Source: an uncultured Collinsella sp.
Lineage (GTDB): Bacteria > Actinomycetota > Coriobacteriia > Coriobacteriales > Coriobacteriaceae
Direction of reading: 5' to 3'
NCBI GenBank assembly: GCA_958407995.1
Contig: CATYJU010000059.1
Span: 1-9,712, forward strand
DNA length: 9,712 bases
Made by a program: the position numbers and the translations under genes. Below, piece after piece: positions 5,511-9,712 of the stretch. Numbering within the stretch: position 1 is the stretch's first letter; each line of letters begins with the position of its first letter. The notes below the pieces were generated by a model. It was not told where the DNA came from. It was given only the letters and a program-made list of their open reading frames with translations, and ran no database searches.

Positions 5511-8225
5511 ATGGCAAAAGTCCGTGTGTCCACCCTGGCCAAAGAGTTCGGCATGACCTCCAAGGAACTGATGGGTCATCTCGCCGAAATGAAGATTCCC
5601 GCTAAGTCCGCTTCCTCCGCCCTGGAGGACGCCTACGTCGCCATGGTCCGCAAGCAGCTCGCGTCGGTGATCGAGGCCCGCGCCCAGGAAGTCGAGGCCG
5701 CCAAGCAGGCCGAGGAGCAGGCCGCTGCCGCCGAGGAGGCAGCACGCGCTGCCGAGGCAGAGCGCGAGCGCATCGCCGCCGAGAAGGCACGCGAGGAGGA
5801 GCGCCGCCAGTTCGCCGCCGCCCAGGCTGCCGAGGAGGCTGCTCGCGCCGAGGCCGAGGCCAAGAAGAAGGCCGAGCAGGAGCGCCTTGCCCGCGAGAAG
5901 GAGGAGGCTGCCCGCGAGGCCCAGCGCCGCGCCGTTCCCGCTTCCGATTCCGGTTCGCGTTTCCGTTCGCTGCTCGACCAGATCGCCGCACAGGAGACCG
6001 TGCTCAAGGAGAAGAAGGACGCCGAGGAGAAGGCCAAGGCCGAGCGCGCTGCCGAGCGCGGCAACCGTCGTGGCGGCAACAACGACCGTCGCGGTGGCCG
6101 TCGTAACGATCGCAACGCCTCCGACAACAACTCCGAGCGCAATGCCTCCGAGAGCCGTCCGCACAGCCATCGCACCAACGCCAGCAACAACGTCGCTGCC
6201 GGCATGGACTTCCCCAACCCCGACAAGCAGGGCAAGGGCAAGAAGCGCAAGGGCGGTCACGGCAACGATGAGGACCACTACAGCCGCATGGCGCGCGAGG
6301 CCGAGGAGTACAGTCGCGAGAAGGTGCTCGAGGAGGCCCGTGCCGCCGTCGAGGAGGCCTCTCGCGAGTCCACCGGTCGCCGCAAGAAGCGCAAGGAGAA
6401 GCGCGAGCGCGAGGCTGCTAAGGCTCAGGAGGAGCGCAAGATTGAGGAGGCGCTGGCCCAGGGCGTGAACCCCGAGGAGCTCGACGCCATCAAGGTCTCC
6501 CAGGGCGTTACCGTCCAGGAGCTCGCCGAGGCGCTCGACGTTCCGGCCAACGACATCATCAAGCGCCTGTTCCTGCTGGGCACGCCGCTCACCATGACGC
6601 AGTCCATGTCCGACGACCTCGTCGAGCTCGTTGCCGACGACCTGGGCCGTCAGATCAAGATCATCACCCCCGAGGAGGAGAACACCTTCTCGTTCTACGA
6701 CGATCCCGCCGACCTTAAGCCCCGCGCCCCGGTCGTCACTGTCATGGGTCACGTCGACCATGGCAAGACGAGCCTGCTCGACGCCATCCGTCACACCGGC
6801 GTCGCTGCCGGCGAGGCGGGCGGCATTACCCAGGCCATCGGTGCTTCGCAGGTCATGATCAACGACCGCAAGATCACCTTCATCGATACCCCGGGCCACG
6901 CGACCTTTACGGCTATGCGTGCCCGCGGCGCCAAGGTGACCGACATCGTCATCCTGATCGTGGCTGCCGACGACGGCGTCATGCCTCAGACCATCGAGTC
7001 GATCAACCACGCCAAGGCCGCCGGCGTACCCATCGTCGTCGCCGTCAATAAGATTGATAAGCCGGGCGCCAATCCCGACCGCGTGCGCCAGGAGCTCACC
7101 GAGTACGGCATCATCCCCGAGGAGTGGGGCGGACAGAACATGTTCGTCAACATTTCGGCCAAGCAGAAGATCGGTATCGACGACCTGCTCGAGACCGTGC
7201 TGCTCCAGGCCGACGTTCTCGAACTCAAGGCCAACCCCGACACCTTTGCCTCCGGTAACGTCCTCGAGGCCAAGCTCGACAAGGGCCGCGGCTCGGTTGC
7301 CACGGTGCTCGTGACCCGCGGTACCCTGCACGTGGGCGATACGCTGGTCGCCGGTCTTACCTACGGCCGCGTCCGCGCCATGCTCGATCCCAAGGGCAAC
7401 GCCGTCACCGAGGCCGGCCCCTCCGACGCCGTAGAGATCCTGGGCCTGCAGTCCGTGCCCAACGCCGGCGACGAGTTCCGTGTGTTCGAGGACGAGCGCG
7501 AGGCTCGCGCCCTGGCCGATGAGCGTTCGCTCAAGGCCCGTATCGAGGAGCAGAGCCGCGTGAAGCACGTCACGCTCGAGAACCTCTTTGAGACCATCGC
7601 CGACGCCGAGGTCAAGGAGCTCAACCTGATCATCAAGGCCGACGTCCAGGGTTCCATCGAGGCCCTTCAGGACTCGCTCGACAAGATGGATCAGTCCGAG
7701 GTCCGCATCAACACGATCCACTCCGCCGTCGGTGCCATCAACGAGACCGACGTCGTCCTGGCCGACGCCTCCAACGCCATCATCATCGGCTTTGGCGTGC
7801 GTCCCGACGGCAAGGCCCGCTCCGCCGCCGAGCGCGAGGGCGTCGAGATCCGTTGCTACGACGTTATCTACAAGTGCCTCGAGGAGCTCGACGCTGCCCG
7901 TATCGGCATGCTCAAGCCCACCGAGGTCGAGGTCTCCACGGGTACCGCGACCGTCCTGGACACCTTCAAGGTGCCCAAAGTCGGTATCGCCGCCGGTGTC
8001 CGCGTCGAGGAGGGCGAGATCGCCGCGACCGATTCCGTGCGCCTGGTGCGCGACGGCATCGTGGTCTTCAACGGCAAGATCGCCTCGATGCGCCACTACA
8101 AGGACGAAGCCAAGAGCCTCAAGAGCGGTTCCGAGGGCGGCATTGGCCTGGAGAACTTCCAGGACATCAAGCCCGGCGACCAGATCGAGGGTTACCGTAT
8201 CGACCAGGTTGCCCGTACCGAGTAG
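5511..8225 (+). CDS. infB: Translation initiation factor IF2, 904 aa
   Basis: IF2 is the GTPase that binds initiator fMet-tRNA on the 30S subunit and promotes 50S joining. Domains seen: a first IF2-N module (residues 1-50, MAKVRVSTLAKEFG...KELMGHL); a long Ala/Glu/Arg/Lys-rich stretch (about 52-145), probably helical or coiled-coil; an Arg/Gly/Asn-rich disordered segment (about 182-225); more charged residues to about 325; and a second IF2-N module (about 328-375). The GTPase domain has G1 GHVDHGKT (413-420), G3 DTPGH (459-463), G4 NKID (513-516) and G5 SAK (549-551). Domains II-IV, including the C-terminal fMet-tRNA-binding part, end at 904. The start is supported by AGGTG eight to twelve bases upstream and by the intact IF2-N beginning. 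An internal shorter isoform, known in E. coli, is possible, but I see no convincing internal start here. The following rbfA start overlaps the infB 3' region functionally: its ribosome-binding site begins in the infB stop codon. Confidence 0.98.
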   Translation: MAKVRVSTLAKEFGMTSKELMGHLAEMKIPAKSASSALEDAYVAMVRKQLASVIEARAQEVEAAKQAEEQAAAAEEAARAAEAERERIAAEKAREEERRQFAAAQAAEEAARAEAEAKKKAEQERLAREKEEAAREAQRRAVPASDSGSRFRSLLDQIAAQETVLKEKKDAEEKAKAERAAERGNRRGGNNDRRGGRRNDRNASDNNSERNASESRPHSHRTNASNNVAAGMDFPNPDKQGKGKKRKGGHGNDEDHYSRMAREAEEYSREKVLEEARAAVEEASRESTGRRKKRKEKREREAAKAQEERKIEEALAQGVNPEELDAIKVSQGVTVQELAEALDVPANDIIKRLFLLGTPLTMTQSMSDDLVELVADDLGRQIKIITPEEENTFSFYDDPADLKPRAPVVTVMGHVDHGKTSLLDAIRHTGVAAGEAGGITQAIGASQVMINDRKITFIDTPGHATFTAMRARGAKVTDIVILIVAADDGVMPQTIESINHAKAAGVPIVVAVNKIDKPGANPDRVRQELTEYGIIPEEWGGQNMFVNISAKQKIGIDDLLETVLLQADVLELKANPDTFASGNVLEAKLDKGRGSVATVLVTRGTLHVGDTLVAGLTYGRVRAMLDPKGNAVTEAGPSDAVEILGLQSVPNAGDEFRVFEDEREARALADERSLKARIEEQSRVKHVTLENLFETIADAEVKELNLIIKADVQGSIEALQDSLDKMDQSEVRINTIHSAVGAINETDVVLADASNAIIIGFGVRPDGKARSAAEREGVEIRCYDVIYKCLEELDAARIGMLKPTEVEVSTGTATVLDTFKVPKVGIAAGVRVEEGEIAATDSVRLVRDGIVVFNGKIASMRHYKDEAKSLKSGSEGGIGLENFQDIKPGDQIEGYRIDQVARTE

Positions 8226-8236
8226 GGGGTAGCGCT

Positions 8237-8647
8237 ATGAAGCAAACGCAGGCAACCCGCCGTCTGGGCGAGCAGCTTCGCGAGAAGCTTGGTTATATCC
8301 TGCTCTTTGAGGTTTCCGATCCGCGTCTCGACCTGGTCACCCTGACCGCGGTCGAGGTCGCGGTGGACCGTTCGTTCGCGCGCGTGTACGTGTCGTGCGA
8401 TGCGAGCCGCTACGATGAGGTCATGGAGGCGCTCTCCAGCGCCAAGGGCCGTATTCGTAGCCTGTTGGCTCGTTCGCTCGATTGGCGCGTCACGCCCGAG
8501 CTCGATTTTCGCATCGATCGCTCGACCGATGAGGCCGAGCGCATCACGCGTGCGCTGGAAAACGTTCCGGCCACGCTTGCGATCGAAAAGGACGAGGACG
8601 GCTACCCCATAGCGGATGCCGCCCAGGAGGCAGCTTTAGATGACTAA
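8237..8647 (+). CDS. rbfA: Ribosome-binding factor A, 136 aa
   Basis: RbfA is a small KH-like protein that binds the 30S subunit near the 5' end of 16S rRNA (helix 1), assists late maturation and is important at low temperature. Seen: the N-terminal helix with RRLGEQLREKLGYILLFEV (8-26); DPRLDLVTLTAVEVAVD (28-44); the RVYVSCD strand (49-55); the A-K-G-RIRSLLARSL helix (69-81); and TPELDFRIDRSTDEAERI (86-103), all typical of the family at normal length. The frame is open further upstream inside infB, but the ATG at 8237 is preceded by AGGGGGT (8224-8230), which shares bases with the infB stop codon, and it matches the family N terminus. The last eight bases overlap the nrnA start, so translation is probably coupled. 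The C-terminal end (120-136) is acidic and Ala-rich. Confidence 0.95.
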   Translation: MKQTQATRRLGEQLREKLGYILLFEVSDPRLDLVTLTAVEVAVDRSFARVYVSCDASRYDEVMEALSSAKGRIRSLLARSLDWRVTPELDFRIDRSTDEAERITRALENVPATLAIEKDEDGYPIADAAQEAALDD

Positions 8648-9683
8648 TTCCGCCGATCTCGTCTCGTGCGAGTCTGCAGATATTAAACGACGCATCCTCG
8701 AGCTCATCGAGGGTGCGTCCTCCATTGCGATCTCGGGTCACACCTCTCCCGACGGCGATGCCCTGGGCTCCGTGTTGGGCCTGGGCCTTTCGCTTATGAA
8801 GGTGTTCCCCGACAAGGACATCGCCCTGCTGCTGGCAGACGACGATCCTGTTCCGCGCATCTACCGTTTTATGGAGGGCGCCGATCTGCTGGTGCCGGCA
8901 TCTGCCTACTCCGGCAACCCGGACCTGTTCATTTCAGTAGACGTGCCGGTCGTCGAGCGCCTCAATAATTCCGCCAAGGTGTTGCGTCGATCGGCTCACG
9001 TGGCGTGTTTTGACCATCACCCGGCACGCGAGGAGTTTGCTGAGGTCAGCCTCAGGTGTGTCAATGCCGCTGCATGCGCCATGATCATCGACCGCTTTTT
9101 GGCCGATTGCGGTATTACCGCAAGCGACAGCATCGCCACCTGCCTGCTGTGCGGCCTGGTTACCGACACCGGTCGTTTTCAGTATCAGAACGCCGACGCC
9201 GCAGCATTTCATGCTGCTTCGCGTCTGGTGGCGCACGGTGCCGATCCGGCGCGCGTCGCGCTCGAGGTCTATCAGAGCATGCGTGTCGAGTTCTTGCACC
9301 TCAAGTCCATCGTCATGGGTCGCATCAAGACAGTCGCGCACGGGCGCGTGGCGTATAGCTACGCCTACGAGAGCGACCTTAAGGACTGCGGCGTCACCTC
9401 GGACGAGTGCGACGGCCTGGTCGATGTGGTGCGCGCGGTGATGGGCGTCGAGGTCTGCCTGTTCCTTAAGGGCATCGAGGGCGATACCAAGGTGCGCGGC
9501 AACCTGCGCTCCAAGGGCGAACTTGATGTTTCCGAGATTGCGGCCAACTTTGGCGGAGGTGGGCACCACGCTGCCGCCGGCTTTACCAACGCCGGAACGA
9601 TTTCCGAGACGCTCACCGCGGCACTTCCCATGCTGGCCGAGCTGGTAGGGGAGGACCCCGCTTCGGTGACCGTCGAGCTCTAA
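8640..9683 (+). CDS. nrnA: DHH/DHHA1 phosphoesterase, NrnA-like oligoribonuclease/pAp phosphatase, 347 aa
   Basis: Family members (NrnA of B. subtilis) degrade 2-5-nt RNA oligonucleotides and dephosphorylate pAp, replacing Orn and CysQ in the cytoplasm. Seen: the DHH domain with the metal-binding motif HTSPDGDALGS (H34, D38, D40), Asp101, the DHH signature at 125-127 and TDTG at 176-179. A linker follows (about 205-240), then the DHHA1 substrate-binding domain with the FGGGGHHAAAG motif (304-314). All catalytic motifs are intact and the length is typical (320-350 aa). The start at 8640 has AGGAGG (8625-8630) nine bases upstream and overlaps rbfA by eight bases. The order rbfA-nrnA-truB is common in Gram-positive bacteria. 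Whether it prefers nanoRNA, pAp or c-di-AMP-derived pApA cannot be told from sequence alone. Confidence 0.93.
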   Translation: MTNSADLVSCESADIKRRILELIEGASSIAISGHTSPDGDALGSVLGLGLSLMKVFPDKDIALLLADDDPVPRIYRFMEGADLLVPASAYSGNPDLFISVDVPVVERLNNSAKVLRRSAHVACFDHHPAREEFAEVSLRCVNAAACAMIIDRFLADCGITASDSIATCLLCGLVTDTGRFQYQNADAAAFHAASRLVAHGADPARVALEVYQSMRVEFLHLKSIVMGRIKTVAHGRVAYSYAYESDLKDCGVTSDECDGLVDVVRAVMGVEVCLFLKGIEGDTKVRGNLRSKGELDVSEIAANFGGGGHHAAAGFTNAGTISETLTAALPMLAELVGEDPASVTVEL

Positions 9684-9698
9684 CTTTTTGGATGGTAC

Positions 9699-9712
9699 AT
9701 GGCTCGTCGTAC
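9699..9712 (+). CDS. truB: Start of next operon gene, probably tRNA pseudouridine synthase TruB (cut by window edge)
   Basis: Only four complete codons are in the window, reading Met-Ala-Arg-Arg. A GGATGG sequence (9690-9695) stands three bases before the ATG, 15 bases after the nrnA stop. The assignment to TruB, which makes pseudouridine 55 in the tRNA T-loop, rests on gene order (rbfA-nrnA-truB is widespread) and on the basic N terminus; the sequence itself is too short to prove it. Another ATG at 9692 in a different frame is possible but would use up the ribosome-binding site. Confidence 0.5.

Noticed and set aside
6204..6206. Internal ATG in infB as start of a shorter IF2 isoform
   Set aside because: No Shine-Dalgarno sequence at a usable distance. 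The many GAGGAG words in this gene are Glu codons and cannot be taken as evidence.
5472..8096. 874-codon open frame on the minus strand opposite infB
   Set aside because: It mirrors the GC-rich, GAG/GCC/GAC-heavy codons of infB, which leave few stops on the other strand. The protein is a low-complexity Gly/Leu/Val/Asp string with no family signature or ribosome-binding site.

Overview
The window is a high-GC housekeeping region from a bacterial chromosome. The codon usage is GC-rich at third positions. The NusA, IF2, RimP and LeuRS sequences, together with a NusA that ends in a Cys/His tail instead of being followed by ylxR, suggest an actinobacterium of the class Coriobacteriia, probably Collinsella-like. 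That taxonomic call is inferred from remembered family sequences and was not tested by a search.

Layout. (1) Positions 53-2629, + strand: a complete leucyl-tRNA synthetase gene (leuS), followed by a long perfect hairpin (2656-2693) in the gap it shares with a convergent gene. (2) Positions 2734-3306, - strand: a small predicted lipoprotein of unknown function, visibly less GC-rich than its neighbours. (3) Positions 3307-3675: about 370 bases without a credible protein gene. It holds an orphan terminator-like hairpin, three TGC/GCA dyads, a very good sigma-70-type promoter and, only about 20 nt downstream of the predicted start of transcription, a textbook intrinsic terminator. (4) Positions 3676 to the right edge, + strand: rimP, nusA, infB, rbfA, nrnA and the first codons of what is probably truB. 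This is the classic transcription/translation/ribosome-maturation operon with tight or overlapping gene joints. The exception is a 91-nt nusA-infB gap that carries a hairpin just before the infB ribosome-binding site.

How the genes work together. RimP and RbfA mature the 30S subunit. NusA controls elongation, pausing and intrinsic termination by RNA polymerase. IF2 (infB) delivers initiator tRNA and joins subunits. NrnA clears short oligonucleotides and/or pAp. TruB, if correctly called, makes tRNA pseudouridine 55. LeuRS supplies Leu-tRNA but is a separate transcription unit.

The most interesting signal is regulatory. Every transcript starting at the predicted rimP promoter must cross an intrinsic terminator before reaching rimP. 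The operon encodes NusA, which stimulates such terminators, so the arrangement suggests an autoregulatory attenuator. The second point of interest is the C-terminal Cys/His (zinc-finger-like) tail of NusA combined with the absence of ylxR. No mobile element, CRISPR array, tRNA or rRNA was seen.
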